DNA of 64,000 nucleotides, from contig NZ_CP034245.1 in the NCBI RefSeq assembly GCF_003931875.1, forward strand, positions 2,232,001-2,296,000, read 5' to 3'. Position 1 is the first letter of the stretch, and each line of letters starts with the position of its first letter. Below the pieces are notes generated by a model. The model did not search any database. It was not told where the DNA came from and saw only the letters and a program-made list of their open reading frames with translations. A program made the position numbers and the translations under genes. This document shows positions 8,628-17,498 of this stretch, one piece after another. The DNA comes from Microbacterium sp. 10M-3C3. GTDB lineage: Bacteria > Actinomycetota > Actinomycetes > Actinomycetales > Microbacteriaceae.

Positions 8628-9322
8628 GCGCGCGACACGCGCGCGACCGGCACGGGTCCGGTGACCGCAGGGCGCGCTCGCGCGAGCGCGGGACCCAGGC
8701 CCAGGTCGACCAGGCGCACGTCACCCGCGAGCTCCGGGCCGCGACCCCGGACGAGACCGGCCTTGACCGCGCCGAACGTGACGGTGACGTCGGCACGGAG
8801 CACGACGTCGTCGGCGGCGCCGTCGTCGGGGTGCAGGCCGCTCGGCAGATCGACGGCGATCACACGGCGACCGGTGCCGTCGGCATCGCGCAGGGCCTCC
8901 ACCACCGCCCGCGCGGCGCCGCGCAGCCGTGGGTCGGCGGATGCACCGATGCCGAGGATGCCGTCGAGGATCAGCGCGTACCCCTCCGGCGCGCGACAGA
9001 CGTCGCCAGCGTCGCGCAGCACCGCTCCGGCGCCGAGCGCCTCGGCGAGCGCCGCACGGTGGACGCGGTCGGACGTCAGGACGATCTCGACGGACCGCCC
9101 GTCGTCGGCGAGGGACGCCGCCGCGAAGAGGGCGTCACCGCCGTTGTCGCCGGCCCCGGCGAGCACGAGCACCGAGCCCGCCGCGCTCGTCTCCTCGCGC
9201 GCGATGTCGGCGAGAGCCGTCGCCGCCCGACGCATGAGCGGCTCTCCGACCGCGAGGAGCGGAGCCTCGGCCGCGCGCACGGCCGCCGCGGTGTAGGCCG
9301 ATGTCAGCGCCGACTCGCTCAT
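8615..9322 (-). CDS. nnrE: NAD(P)H-hydrate epimerase (YjeF_N domain)
   Basis: 235-residue YjeF N-terminal-domain protein that epimerises damaged R-NAD(P)HX to the S form for repair by the ADP/ATP-dependent dehydratase. Visible: the Rossmann-like VLVLAGAGDNGGDAL (about 50-64), GILGIGASA in the middle, and VIAVDLPSGLHPDDG followed by ADVTVTFGAVKAGL, the typical catalytic-Asp and phosphate-binding region. The dehydratase (NnrD) domain is not fused, unlike E. coli YjeF/NnrD, so it must be encoded elsewhere. Ends convergently with the amidotransferase gene. Confidence 0.9.
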   Translation of the reverse strand: MSESALTSAYTAAAVRAAEAPLLAVGEPLMRRAATALADIAREETSAAGSVLVLAGAGDNGGDALFAAASLADDGRSVEIVLTSDRVHRAALAEALGAGAVLRDAGDVCRAPEGYALILDGILGIGASADPRLRGAARAVVEALRDADGTGRRVIAVDLPSGLHPDDGAADDVVLRADVTVTFGAVKAGLVRGRGPELAGDVRLVDLGLGPALARARPAVTGPVPVARVSRAQRA

Positions 9323-9374
9323 GCCGTCACGCTACTCCGCGCCGACCGCGCCGGAGGCGGGGTTGCCGCGCAGG

Positions 9375-11009
9375 CTAGGAGGCGGTAACCCGCAGGACCG
9401 GGGCGCTCGGCGCGGACGGCGCGTCGACCTGCACTCCCACGCGCACGGCTTGACCCGCTGCGAGCGGCCCTGCCCAGCCCGCGCCCGTGCACGTGATGAC
9501 CCCGGCCGCGAGACGGCAGTCCATGCCCCACGCGTTGACGATGCCGGTGGCGCCCGGCGACGCCCACGACACCGTCCAGCCGCGCACGGCGCGGTCCGCG
9601 GTGACGGACAGTTCGGCCACGTAGCCCGCGCCCCAGGCGCTCTGCAGCATCCACTGCGCGCGCACGCCCGTCGTCGAGGGGCTCGGCGGGGTCGTCGGCG
9701 TGGGCGTGGCCGACGGCGACGTGGTCGGCTTGGGCGTGGCCGTCGGCGACGCGGTCGGCTTCGGCGTCGGCGAGGTCGTCGGCTTCGGCGTGACCGTCGG
9801 CTTCGGCGTGGTCGTCGGCTTCGGCGTGGTCGTCGGCTTCGGCGTGGCCGTCGGCGAGGGAGACGCGGCCGGCCCGGCTGCGCCGAGCAGCGGCGCGAGG
9901 GCGGCGAGCTTCGCCGACTGCGGCGTGCGCCAGTCGTCGGCGACGAGGCCGCCGGTGTCGCCGCTGTTGGGGTTGAACGACCAGTAGATGAAGCCCATGC
10001 GCTTCTGCGACAGGTACGACACGAGAGTCGCGAGCCACTGGCGGTCGGAAGCCGTCTCGAGCTTCGTGCCGAACTCCCCCAGGAGCACCGGCGCGATGCC
10101 GCGCGTCTGCAGGTAGCCCCAATTGCGCTCCCACACCGCGGGCAGGTTCGCGGGGTAGTCCGCCGCGCCGAACCAGCTCTGCGCGTAGACGCTCGCGGGG
10201 TAGTCGTGCGGCGAGTAGACCAGACGGCCGGGCACGTTCAGCTGCACGGGGGCCGACGCCGCGCCCGCGAGCCCGCCGCCCCACCAGGTCGACGATCCGT
10301 CCGGCTGACGTTCGACGCCTTCGACGATGATGAGCAGCCGCGGATTGACCGCGAGGACGGCGTTGCCCGCGCGGGTGGCGGCCGCCCGCCAGTCGCGCGT
10401 CGCGTCGCCGCATCCCCAGCACGCCGGACCGTGGGGCTCGTTGTGGAGGTCGACGCCGATGACCGTCGGGTCGTCGCGGTAGCGGGTCGCGAGCATGCGC
10501 CAGTCGTCGATCCACCGCTGCTCGCTGAAGCGGTCGGTGTACCAGAGCTCGGACTGGGCGCCGGAATCGGGGCGGTGGCGGTCGAGGATGACCTTCAGCC
10601 CGTGCGTCCGCGCGCTCGCGACCACGGCGTCGAGCACCTGCAGCGGCGTCTTCCCGACGAGGGCCGGATTCGCGTTCGCGTCGATCGAGGAGGTCGACGA
10701 CGCGGCGAGGCACTCGTTGGAGAACGGCACGCGGAGGGTGTTGAAGCCGAACGACGCGATCTGGGCCATGCCCGCGTCCAGCGCGATCGTCCACAGCCCG
10801 TGCGGGGCGCAGTTGGAGGTCTCGAGGCCGAACCACGAGGCGCCCTTCACGACGAACGGCGTGCCGTCGTCGGCGAGGATCGATGCGCCGGAGGTGTGCA
10901 GCCACCCCGAGGGCGCCGCTGTCGCGGTGGGCGCCGCGACGGCGCTCATCAGCGCGAGCGCGACGGCGGCTGCCGCCGCGGTCGCGCGGGTCCGCCATCG
11001 TCCGCGCAC
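9375..11009 (-). CDS. Secreted GH5 endoglucanase with C-terminal CBM2
   Basis: 544-residue exported glycosidase. An Arg-rich start and Ala-rich hydrophobic stretch (1-32) form a signal peptide. The GH5 catalytic domain (~33-370) shows the acid/base glutamate in DLHNEPHG (~Glu192) and the nucleophile in LLGEFGTK (~Glu312), plus FNTLRVPF and MGFIYWSFNPNSGDTGG. A Pro/Thr linker (~378-447) of TTTPKP-like repeats leads to a family 2 cellulose-binding module (~448-544) with RGWTVSW and surface Trp residues. It should degrade beta-1,4-glucan outside the cell. The GTG start follows GAGGGGG. Single gene, 21 bases after the YihY gene end. Confidence 0.9.
   Translation of the reverse strand: MRGRWRTRATAAAAAVALALMSAVAAPTATAAPSGWLHTSGASILADDGTPFVVKGASWFGLETSNCAPHGLWTIALDAGMAQIASFGFNTLRVPFSNECLAASSTSSIDANANPALVGKTPLQVLDAVVASARTHGLKVILDRHRPDSGAQSELWYTDRFSEQRWIDDWRMLATRYRDDPTVIGVDLHNEPHGPACWGCGDATRDWRAAATRAGNAVLAVNPRLLIIVEGVERQPDGSSTWWGGGLAGAASAPVQLNVPGRLVYSPHDYPASVYAQSWFGAADYPANLPAVWERNWGYLQTRGIAPVLLGEFGTKLETASDRQWLATLVSYLSQKRMGFIYWSFNPNSGDTGGLVADDWRTPQSAKLAALAPLLGAAGPAASPSPTATPKPTTTPKPTTTPKPTVTPKPTTSPTPKPTASPTATPKPTTSPSATPTPTTPPSPSTTGVRAQWMLQSAWGAGYVAELSVTADRAVRGWTVSWASPGATGIVNAWGMDCRLAAGVITCTGAGWAGPLAAGQAVRVGVQVDAPSAPSAPVLRVTAS
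9681..9860 (-). repeat. 18-base tandem repeats encoding the Pro/Thr linker of the GH5 enzyme
   Basis: Near-identical units such as GGCTTCGGCGTGGTCGTC (plus strand) recur head to tail, with several diverged copies. In the coding frame each unit gives a six-residue TTTPKP/TPKPTT step. It is a protein linker repeat and can expand or contract in frame by 6 residues. Confidence 0.85.
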
Positions 11010-11030
11010 ATCGCCCCCTCGGGCGCCATG

Positions 11031-12062
11031 TTAGCGCCCCGTGCCGCCCGAACCGGTACGCGCATGCAGCGCCGCGTCGCGCTCGTCCTGCTCCGCGGCC
11101 CGCGCCGCCGCCAGCTCGCCCGACGCGGCGGCCACGGCCCGCTCGGCCTGCCGCACGCGGAACTGGGCGAGCGTGGATGCCCCGAACCGCGCGTGCACGC
11201 GGTCGGCGTCCTCTTCCGTGCCGACCACGACGTACGCGGCGGCGATGAGGATCACCTGGCTCGACAGGTTCAGCCACAGCAGCAGCGCGATGAGCGACGC
11301 GAAGGTCGCCAGCAGCGGGTTCGACGCGGCGCCGCCCACGAACAGCCCCGACAGCTGCTGCAGGACCGTGAGGCCGAGCCCGCCGAGCATCGCACCCGCC
11401 CACAGCGTGCGCGCCCGGGGACGGATGCCGGCGAGGAAGCGGATGCTCGCCGCGACGACGACCGTGTCGAGGAGGAAGACGACGACCGCCGAGGCGAGCC
11501 ACGTGCCGAACGCCACGAGGGGCGTGTCGCGGTCGAACCCGAGCCATCCGGTGACGAGGTCGAGTCCCGCCGTGGCGAGGAACGTGGCCGCCGCCGCCGC
11601 GATCAGGCCGACGCCCAGCGCGATGGCCAGCACGAGATTGCGCAGCAGCACCCACACCCACAGGGTGTCGTCGCCGACCTTGCCCGCGATCGTGCGCAGC
11701 GCGTTGCGCAGCGACCCCACGGCACCGATCGCGGCGCCGACGAGGCCCACGACCGACACGACACCCGCGATCGTGAACTCCTGTGGTGCTCGGACCTCGT
11801 CCACGTCGATGACCGACGCGATGCCCGGGATCGCGGCGTTCAGCGCGTCGGTGAGCGCGTCCATCGCGGCGGGGTTTCCCGCGAGCCAGATCGCCGCGAT
11901 CGAGAAACCCAGGAGGACGCCCGCGAAGAGCGAGAACAGCGTGCGGTACGTCACCGAGTCGGCCAGCATCGGGCCGCGCGCGCCGCTGTAGACGAGGAAG
12001 GCGCGCACCGGCCGTCGCGCGAGGAGCCACGCGATGACGCGGGCGAGCATCGTGTTCGGCAT
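11031..12062 (-). CDS. YihY/BrkB-family inner-membrane protein
   Basis: 343-residue polytopic membrane protein. The family signature appears early (ARGPMLADSVTYRTLFSLFAGVLLGFSIAAI), and about six hydrophobic segments follow, including VVSVVGLVGAAIGAVGSL, NLVLAIALGVGLIAAAAA and LLATFASLIALLLWLNLSSQVIL. The C-terminal ~70 residues are charged and probably a cytoplasmic coiled coil (FRVRQAERAVAAASGELAAARAAEQ). Family function is unsettled: the old 'ribonuclease BN' label is wrong, and a transport role has been proposed. Start ATG at 12062. Confidence 0.85.
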   Translation of the reverse strand: MPNTMLARVIAWLLARRPVRAFLVYSGARGPMLADSVTYRTLFSLFAGVLLGFSIAAIWLAGNPAAMDALTDALNAAIPGIASVIDVDEVRAPQEFTIAGVVSVVGLVGAAIGAVGSLRNALRTIAGKVGDDTLWVWVLLRNLVLAIALGVGLIAAAAATFLATAGLDLVTGWLGFDRDTPLVAFGTWLASAVVVFLLDTVVVAASIRFLAGIRPRARTLWAGAMLGGLGLTVLQQLSGLFVGGAASNPLLATFASLIALLLWLNLSSQVILIAAAYVVVGTEEDADRVHARFGASTLAQFRVRQAERAVAAASGELAAARAAEQDERDAALHARTGSGGTGR

Positions 12063-12141
12063 GCCGCCACGCTAGCGAGCGGGCCGCCCGCCCCAGCGGG
12101 GCTTGACGAGCACGAGGAGCCCGGGCGGCTGCCGGACCCCG

Positions 12142-12639
12142 TCACCCGGCCGCGGCGACGCCGACCGCGATCCCCGCCCACGCACCCGCCAGCAGGAACG
12201 GACCGAACGGGATGGCGTCGGACCGGCGGGCGCGTCGGAGGGCGAGGAGCACGAGGGCGGCCACGCCGCCGAGCACGAACGCCGAGGCGGCGCCCACCAC
12301 CGCGGCCTCGAGACCGAACCAGCCGGTGTGCGCGCCGACCACGCCGGCGAGCTTGACGTCGCCGCCGCCCATGGCGCCGGGGCGCAGCATCCGCAGGGCG
12401 AAGAAGAACGCGAACAGGCCGAGCGCGCCGACGACGACGCCGATGAGCCGTGCCGGCGTGCCGGCGAGGAGGGCCGCGGCCGTGAGCAGGGCGCCGACGA
12501 CGGGGTACCCCGGCAGCACGAGGCGGTCGGGCAGGCGGTGCGTGCGCGCATCGACGACGGCCAGCACCGCGGACTGGACGGCGAAGGCCGCGTACGCGAC
12601 GACGACGCACACGGCGGCGGCGGTCGCGGGCGCGCTCAT
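12142..12639 (-). CDS. Short type IV prepilin peptidase-like protein (A24 family, no methylase domain)
   Basis: 165-residue membrane protein of the aspartic prepilin peptidase family. Both catalytic aspartates are visible: Asp30 in VVDARTHRLP and Asp94 in the GxGD-type motif GGGDVK. About five to six transmembrane helices. It lacks the N-terminal methyltransferase part of PilD and so resembles CpaA/TadV-type peptidases. The gene begins one base after the stop of the DUF1905 gene. No pilin, secretion ATPase or Tad genes are present in the window, so the substrate must be encoded elsewhere. The 79-base stretch after it (12063-12141) holds nothing I recognise. Confidence 0.85.
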   Translation of the reverse strand: MSAPATAAAVCVVVAYAAFAVQSAVLAVVDARTHRLPDRLVLPGYPVVGALLTAAALLAGTPARLIGVVVGALGLFAFFFALRMLRPGAMGGGDVKLAGVVGAHTGWFGLEAAVVGAASAFVLGGVAALVLLALRRARRSDAIPFGPFLLAGAWAGIAVGVAAAG

Positions 12640-12640
12640 G

Positions 12641-12940
12641 TCACGCGTCGAGGATGTCGAGCCGGACGTGCAGTGGGTCGTCCTCGACGAGGCCCTCGGC
12701 ATCGCGCACGGCTCGCTTGAGGGGCAGCGAGTAGCGGCCGTCCGTGCCGGGGAACACCGATGTGCGCCACCTGCTCCCCCCCACCGACGCCTCGACCCGT
12801 ACGGCGCCGAAGCCCCGGGCGAACGGCGCCACCACCTCGGCGATGGCCGCGCTGAACTCCTCCGGGACGCTTGCGAAGTACCAGTCCGAATCCTGCCGCG
12901 CCTGCCACCGGTACACGGTGCTGTCGAACTCGATGCGCAC
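12641..12940 (-). CDS. DUF1905 domain protein
   Basis: 99-residue soluble protein consisting of a single DUF1905 beta-barrel-like domain: RIEFDSTVYRWQAR, then WYFASVPEEFSAAI, FGAVRVEASVGGSRWRTSVFP, and YSLPLKRAVRDAEGL. The family is widespread and uncharacterised. The GTG start at 12940 is chosen because GGAAGGAG lies four bases upstream; longer frames have no site. The prepilin peptidase gene starts one base after its stop, so the two are co-transcribed, but a functional link is not evident. Confidence 0.82.
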   Translation of the reverse strand: MRIEFDSTVYRWQARQDSDWYFASVPEEFSAAIAEVVAPFARGFGAVRVEASVGGSRWRTSVFPGTDGRYSLPLKRAVRDAEGLVEDDPLHVRLDILDA

Positions 12941-13020
12941 GCCGCTCCTTCCGTCCGGCTCACACCGTACCCGTCGCGGCGCGACGCCGCGGGCGTGCCG
13001 TGGATCCTGGGGATGACGGA

Positions 13021-13938
13021 TCAGCGGATGACGACGGGGGTGCCCGCCGGCAGCTGCGCGAGCCGGTCGATCGCCTCGGCCGACAGGCGCAGGCAGCCGT
13101 TGGAGATCGGGCCCGTCCGGGTGTCGTGGTAGTGGAAGGCCGTGACGGCGACCGACGCGCCGCCGAATCCGTCGAGCGTCGGCGACTGCACCCCGAGGTA
13201 CACGAGCGCGTGGCCGCGCGTGTAGGTGAGGGACGGCTCGACGCTCGTGAGCATCACGAACGTGCGGCCCCGCGGCGTCGGCGTGCGGTCGGTGCCCCAC
13301 GCGAAGTCGTCGGCGACGCGCTCCCGTGTGCCGTCGCGGTGGACGACGTCGATGGTTCGGGCGGCGATGTCGACGTCGATCTGCGCGTCGACGGTCGCGG
13401 TGGTCACATCCTGCGCGCGCACCCACCCGGTGAGCTGGCCGGGATTCCCCGCCGACGGGACGGCCTCACGGCCGGACACCAGCACGCGCACCCAGTGCGT
13501 CGTGCGTTCGATCACCGGCACCGTCGTGCCGCCGTACACGTTCTCGCGCGGGAGAGCCGCGACCGGCGGCGCCCCCGGGGTCGCGAACACGGGCACGAGG
13601 TCGGCGTTCGCGGAGACGACCTCGCCCGACATCGCCCCGGTCGGGTCGTCATCGACCGGCAGCGCGGAGATGAGTGAGTACACGTCGATGCGAGGCAGCC
13701 CGTCCAGCGGGTACGCCGTAGCGTCGGCGGCCGGTCCGGTCTCGGTCGGCGTCGGGGAGGGTGTGGCGACCGGCGTCGGCCTCGACGACGCCGTCGGCGG
13801 GGCGGCGGGGGCGGCCGCCGCAGGGGGCCGGTTCGCGAGCGCCCACACCGTGATCGCGCCGGCGACGACGAGCGCGGCCGCGATCGACATCGCGACGATC
13901 GTCCGCGTGCGGCGGGCGGGGCGGGAGGGCGTGGTCAC
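13021..13938 (-). CDS. L,D-transpeptidase (YkuD domain), membrane-anchored
   Basis: 305-residue cell-wall enzyme. One N-terminal transmembrane anchor (~14-35) is followed by a Pro/Ala/Thr-rich wall linker (36-75), an SH3-like region (~105-175) and a C-terminal YkuD catalytic domain (~185-305). The catalytic motif reads ISNGCLRLS, with Cys282; the usual SHGC has become SNGC, seen in a subset of the family. FHYHDTRTG supplies the upstream histidine. Such enzymes make 3-3 cross-links or attach proteins to peptidoglycan. Start GTG at 13938 (MTTPSRPARR). Stands alone. Confidence 0.85.
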   Translation of the reverse strand: MTTPSRPARRTRTIVAMSIAAALVVAGAITVWALANRPPAAAAPAAPPTASSRPTPVATPSPTPTETGPAADATAYPLDGLPRIDVYSLISALPVDDDPTGAMSGEVVSANADLVPVFATPGAPPVAALPRENVYGGTTVPVIERTTHWVRVLVSGREAVPSAGNPGQLTGWVRAQDVTTATVDAQIDVDIAARTIDVVHRDGTRERVADDFAWGTDRTPTPRGRTFVMLTSVEPSLTYTRGHALVYLGVQSPTLDGFGGASVAVTAFHYHDTRTGPISNGCLRLSAEAIDRLAQLPAGTPVVIR

Positions 13939-13992
13939 CCCTCCATCGTGCGGGGCGCAGCGCCCGCGATCAACCGGGAGCCCGCCGCATCC

Positions 13993-14565
13993 TCACGCCA
14001 GCAGCCCCGCCGCCCGCGCGGGTGCGGCGTACGCGGCCGCGAGGGAGGCGACCGTGTCGTGGGCGTTGAGGCCGCTGGGGTTGGGCAGCACCCACGTCGG
14101 CACGCCGCCGACCTCGTGCTCCTGGCGGCCCGCCGCCGCCTTCGGGAAGCCGAACCCCTGCCGGTACGCCGTCACCCCCACGATCGCGACGACCTGCGGC
14201 CGCCACCGCGCGACGTCGGCCGCGACGCGCACGGCGCCCTCGCGCAGCTCGTCGTGAGAGAGCTCGTCGGCGCGCGCGGTCGCCCGGCGCACGAGGTTCG
14301 TCACCCCGATGCCCGCACCGAGGATCATGGCGCGATCGGCCGCGTCGAGGCCGTCGGCGAACGCGGGCACCCGCGGCAGGATGCCGGCCGCCGCGAGCGC
14401 CGGCCAGAAGCGGTTGCCCGGATGCGCGAACGGCGTCAGGGTGGCTGCGGTCCACAGACCCGGGTTGATGCCGACGAAGATCAGCCGCGGCGCATCCGGC
14501 ATGAGGTCGGGGATCGTCGCGTCGCGGAAGGATTCCAGCTCGGCGCGGGTGAACCGGCGCGTCAC
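13993..14565 (-). CDS. mug: Mismatch-specific uracil/thymine-DNA glycosylase (Mug/TDG type)
   Basis: 190-residue base-excision repair glycosylase that removes uracil (and related lesions) opposite guanine. The active-site motif GINPG (32-36) followed by LWTAATLTPFAHPGNRFWPAL is characteristic of Mug, as is the C-terminal LPNPSGLNAH, which contacts the mismatch. The catalytic position after GINPG is Leu-Trp; the Asn of GINPG is the usual key residue. The GTG start overlaps the stop of the upstream aldo/keto reductase by four bases (a second GTG sits one codon earlier). Confidence 0.88.
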   Translation of the reverse strand: MTRRFTRAELESFRDATIPDLMPDAPRLIFVGINPGLWTAATLTPFAHPGNRFWPALAAAGILPRVPAFADGLDAADRAMILGAGIGVTNLVRRATARADELSHDELREGAVRVAADVARWRPQVVAIVGVTAYRQGFGFPKAAAGRQEHEVGGVPTWVLPNPSGLNAHDTVASLAAAYAAPARAAGLLA

Positions 14566-15551
14566 CACTGCGGGTGGATGCTCGCGCGCAGCTTCTCGTC
14601 GTACACGCGGTGCACCGCGTCGTCGAATCCCGCGAGCGCCCCGTCGCCCACGAGGGCTGCGGCGGCGGCGTTGGCCTCCGCCTGCCGCGTGTTGCGCGCC
14701 CCCGGGATGACGCTCGCGACGCCCGGCTGCGACGCGATCCACGCGAGGGTCGCCGCGGGCAGCGACACGCCCGCCGGAAGGGCGGCCTCGAGCTCGCGCG
14801 CCGCCGCGAGTCCCGTCTCGTAGTCCACGCCCGAGAAGGTCTCGCCGCGGTCGAACGCCTCGCCGTGCCGGTTGTAGCTGCGGTGGTCGTTCTCCGCGAA
14901 CGTCGTGTTCTCGCTGTATTTCCCCGACAGGAGCCCCGACGCGAGCGGCACGCGCGCGAAGATCGCCACCCCCGCCGCATCCGCCGCCGGCAGCACCTCG
15001 TCCAGCGGCTTCAGCCGGAACGGGTTGAAGATGATCTGCACGTTCGTCACATGCGGGCGGGAGATCGCAGACAGGGCCTGGTCGGCGGTCTCGACCGACA
15101 CCCCGTACGCGGCGATCGCGCCGTCGGCGACGAGCGCGTCCAGCGCGTCGTAGGTCGCATCGTCGTCGATGACCGCGCTGGGCGGGCAGTGCAGCTGGAC
15201 GAGGTCGAGCGTGTCGACGCCCAGGTTGCGGCGGGAGCGGTCGGTCCACGCGCGGAAGTTCTCGGGGGTGTAGTTCTCGGGCTCCTGCGCCATCCGGCGC
15301 CCCATCTTGGTCGCCACGGTGATGCCGCTGCCGGGCCGCAGCGACAGGAATCGCCCGATGATCGACTCGCTCCGCCCGTCGCCGTAGACGTCGGCGGTGT
15401 CGAAGAGCGTGACCCCGGCGTCGGCCGAGGCGCCGAGGACGTCGAGAGCCTCCTCCTCCGTGACATCGCCCCAGTCGGCGCCGAGCTGCCACGTGCCGAG
15501 TCCGACGACCGAGACGGATCGGCCGGTGCGGCCGAGGGTGCGCTGCTGCAT
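14562..15551 (-). CDS. Aldo/keto reductase
   Basis: 329-residue NADPH-dependent oxidoreductase with a TIM-barrel. The catalytic tetrad is visible: Asp51 and Tyr56 in FDTADVYG, Lys82 in VATKMG, His121 in VQLHCPP. The C-terminal GARNTRQAEAN motif binds the cofactor phosphate. It belongs to the broad AKR11/YajO-like group; substrate unknown. ATG 15551 follows GGAAGGAA. First gene of a two-gene unit with mug, divergent from the DEAD-box helicase. Confidence 0.9.
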   Translation of the reverse strand: MQQRTLGRTGRSVSVVGLGTWQLGADWGDVTEEEALDVLGASADAGVTLFDTADVYGDGRSESIIGRFLSLRPGSGITVATKMGRRMAQEPENYTPENFRAWTDRSRRNLGVDTLDLVQLHCPPSAVIDDDATYDALDALVADGAIAAYGVSVETADQALSAISRPHVTNVQIIFNPFRLKPLDEVLPAADAAGVAIFARVPLASGLLSGKYSENTTFAENDHRSYNRHGEAFDRGETFSGVDYETGLAAARELEAALPAGVSLPAATLAWIASQPGVASVIPGARNTRQAEANAAAAALVGDGALAGFDDAVHRVYDEKLRASIHPQW

Positions 15552-15673
15552 GGTGTTCCTTCCGAACGGATGCCTCGACCATGCCACATCCGCGCGCCGG
15601 TGTGGTTCGGCCGCCGGTCGTCCGGTGCCGGATGCGGCGAGCGGGATGCCGCGGCGCGCCGTAGCCTGGGAGG

Positions 15674-17455
15674 ATGACCCCCGAGGACTCCCCCGCCGTC
15701 GCCGACGCTCCCGAATCGACCGACGCGGATGTCGACGGCGCGACGGAGACGTTCTCCTCCCTCGGCCTGCACCCCGCGGTGCTCAAGGCGCTGGAGGACG
15801 TCGGCTACGAGACGCCGTCGGCGATCCAGGCCGCGACCATCCCGCCCCTGCTCGCGGGTCGCGACGTCATCGGCATGGCGCAGACGGGCACCGGCAAGAC
15901 GGCGGCGTTCGCGCTCCCGATCCTGTCGCACCTGGACGCGGGGCGGCACGCGCCTCAGGCGCTCGTCCTCGCGCCGACGCGCGAGCTGGCCCTGCAGGTG
16001 TGCGAGGCGTTCGAGCGGTACGCGTCGCACCTGCGCGGCGTGACGGTGCTGCCGATCTACGGCGGTCAGGGCTACGGCACGCAGCTGTCGGCGCTGCGCC
16101 GCGGCGTGCAGGTGGTCGTGGGCACGCCCGGGCGGATCATGGACCACCTCGCGAAGGGCACCCTCGACCTGTCGGAGCTGCGCTTCCTCGTCCTCGACGA
16201 GGCTGACGAGATGCTCCGCATGGGCTTCGCCGAAGACGTCGAGTCGATCCTGGCCGAGACGCCCGCGGACAAGCAGGTCGCCCTGTTCTCCGCGACCATG
16301 CCGGCGCAGATCCGCCGGATCTCGCAGCAGTACCTGCGCGACCCGGAGGAGATCACGGTCACGACGAAGACCGCGACCTCGGCGAACATCGCACAGCGCT
16401 ACCTCGTGGTGTCGTACCCGCAGAAGGTCGACGCCCTCACGCGCATCCTCGAGGTGGAGAACTTCGAGGCGATGATCGTGTTCGTCCGCACCAAGAACGA
16501 GACCGAGACCCTGGCCGAGAAGCTGCGGGCGCGCGGCTATACGGCCGCCGCCATCAGTGGCGATGTCGCGCAGGCGCAGCGCGAGAAGACGGTCAACCAG
16601 CTGAAGGCGGGCAAGCTCGACATCCTGGTCGCCACCGATGTCGCCGCGCGCGGCCTCGACGTCGAGCGCATCAGCCACGTCGTGAATTTCGACCTGCCGA
16701 TCGACACCGAGTCGTACGTGCACCGCATCGGCCGCACCGGGCGCGCGGGCCGCACAGGCGACGCGATCAGCTTCGTCACACCGCGCGAGCGCCGGATGCT
16801 GACCAACATCGAGCGCGCGACCCGTCAACCGCTCACGCAGATGGCGCTGCCCACCGCCGAGGACGTCAACGCGACGCGGCTCACGCGCTTCGACGAGGCG
16901 ATCACCGCCGCCCTCGGGCAGACGGAGCGCATCGATCGCTTCCGCGACATCATCGCGCACTACGTGGAGCACCACGACGTTCCCGAGGCCGACGTGGCCG
17001 CCGCCCTCGCCGTCGTGGCGCAGGGCGACACGCCCCTTCTCCTCGACCCGGAGGCCGACCGCGCGGAGAGCTTCGACGAGCGACCGGCCCGCCGTGTGCG
17101 CGAGGGCGGCGAGCGCACCGACCGTCCGCAGCGCCGCGGCCGCCCGTCGCAGTCGCACCTGGTCGCCTACCGGCTGGCGGTCGGCAAGCGCCAGCGCGTC
17201 GAGCCGCGGCAGATCGTCGGTGCCCTCGCGAACGAGGGCGGGCTGCGCCGCGAGGACTTCGGCCGCATCGACATCCGCCCCGACTTCTCGCTCGTCGAGC
17301 TGCCCGCCGACCTCCCCGACGACGCGCTCAACCGTCTCAGCGGCACGCGCATCGGCGGCAAGCTCATCGAGATGCGTCGCGACACCGGCGGCCCCGCACG
17401 CCGGGGCTCATCCGACCGCGACGGCGACCGCCGGGAGCGCAAGCCCCGCCGCTGA
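15674..17455 (+). CDS. deaD: DEAD-box RNA helicase with DbpA-like RNA-binding domain
   Basis: 593-residue ATP-dependent RNA helicase of the CsdA/DeaD type, active in ribosome assembly and cold adaptation in other bacteria. In order: Q motif (FSSLGLHPAVLKALEDVGY...AIQ), Walker A AQTGTGKT, PTRELALQV, DEAD in VLDEADEMLRMGF, SAT, then helicase C with HRIGRTGRAGRTG. Residues ~490-565 form a DbpA/CsdA RNA-binding domain (LVAYRLAVGKRQRVEPRQIVGAL...IGGKLIEMRR). The basic tail ends SDRDGDRRERKPRR. ATG preceded by GGGAGG. Followed by a long inverted repeat. Confidence 0.94.
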   Translation: MTPEDSPAVADAPESTDADVDGATETFSSLGLHPAVLKALEDVGYETPSAIQAATIPPLLAGRDVIGMAQTGTGKTAAFALPILSHLDAGRHAPQALVLAPTRELALQVCEAFERYASHLRGVTVLPIYGGQGYGTQLSALRRGVQVVVGTPGRIMDHLAKGTLDLSELRFLVLDEADEMLRMGFAEDVESILAETPADKQVALFSATMPAQIRRISQQYLRDPEEITVTTKTATSANIAQRYLVVSYPQKVDALTRILEVENFEAMIVFVRTKNETETLAEKLRARGYTAAAISGDVAQAQREKTVNQLKAGKLDILVATDVAARGLDVERISHVVNFDLPIDTESYVHRIGRTGRAGRTGDAISFVTPRERRMLTNIERATRQPLTQMALPTAEDVNATRLTRFDEAITAALGQTERIDRFRDIIAHYVEHHDVPEADVAAALAVVAQGDTPLLLDPEADRAESFDERPARRVREGGERTDRPQRRGRPSQSHLVAYRLAVGKRQRVEPRQIVGALANEGGLRREDFGRIDIRPDFSLVELPADLPDDALNRLSGTRIGGKLIEMRRDTGGPARRGSSDRDGDRRERKPRR

Positions 17456-17498
17456 CCTAGACGGCGGCGGACTGGCGCGGGCGTCAGGCGTGCTCGCC

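Noticed and set aside
9681..9860. Regular repeats that could be taken for a CRISPR array
   Set aside because: Units are contiguous with no unique spacers and keep the coding frame of a Pro/Thr linker.
9321..12356. Long plus-strand open frame of ~1000 codons antisense to the GH5 and YihY genes
   Set aside because: Arg/Gly/Ala-rich, no recognisable domain; it mirrors the third-position GC bias of the true genes on the other strand.
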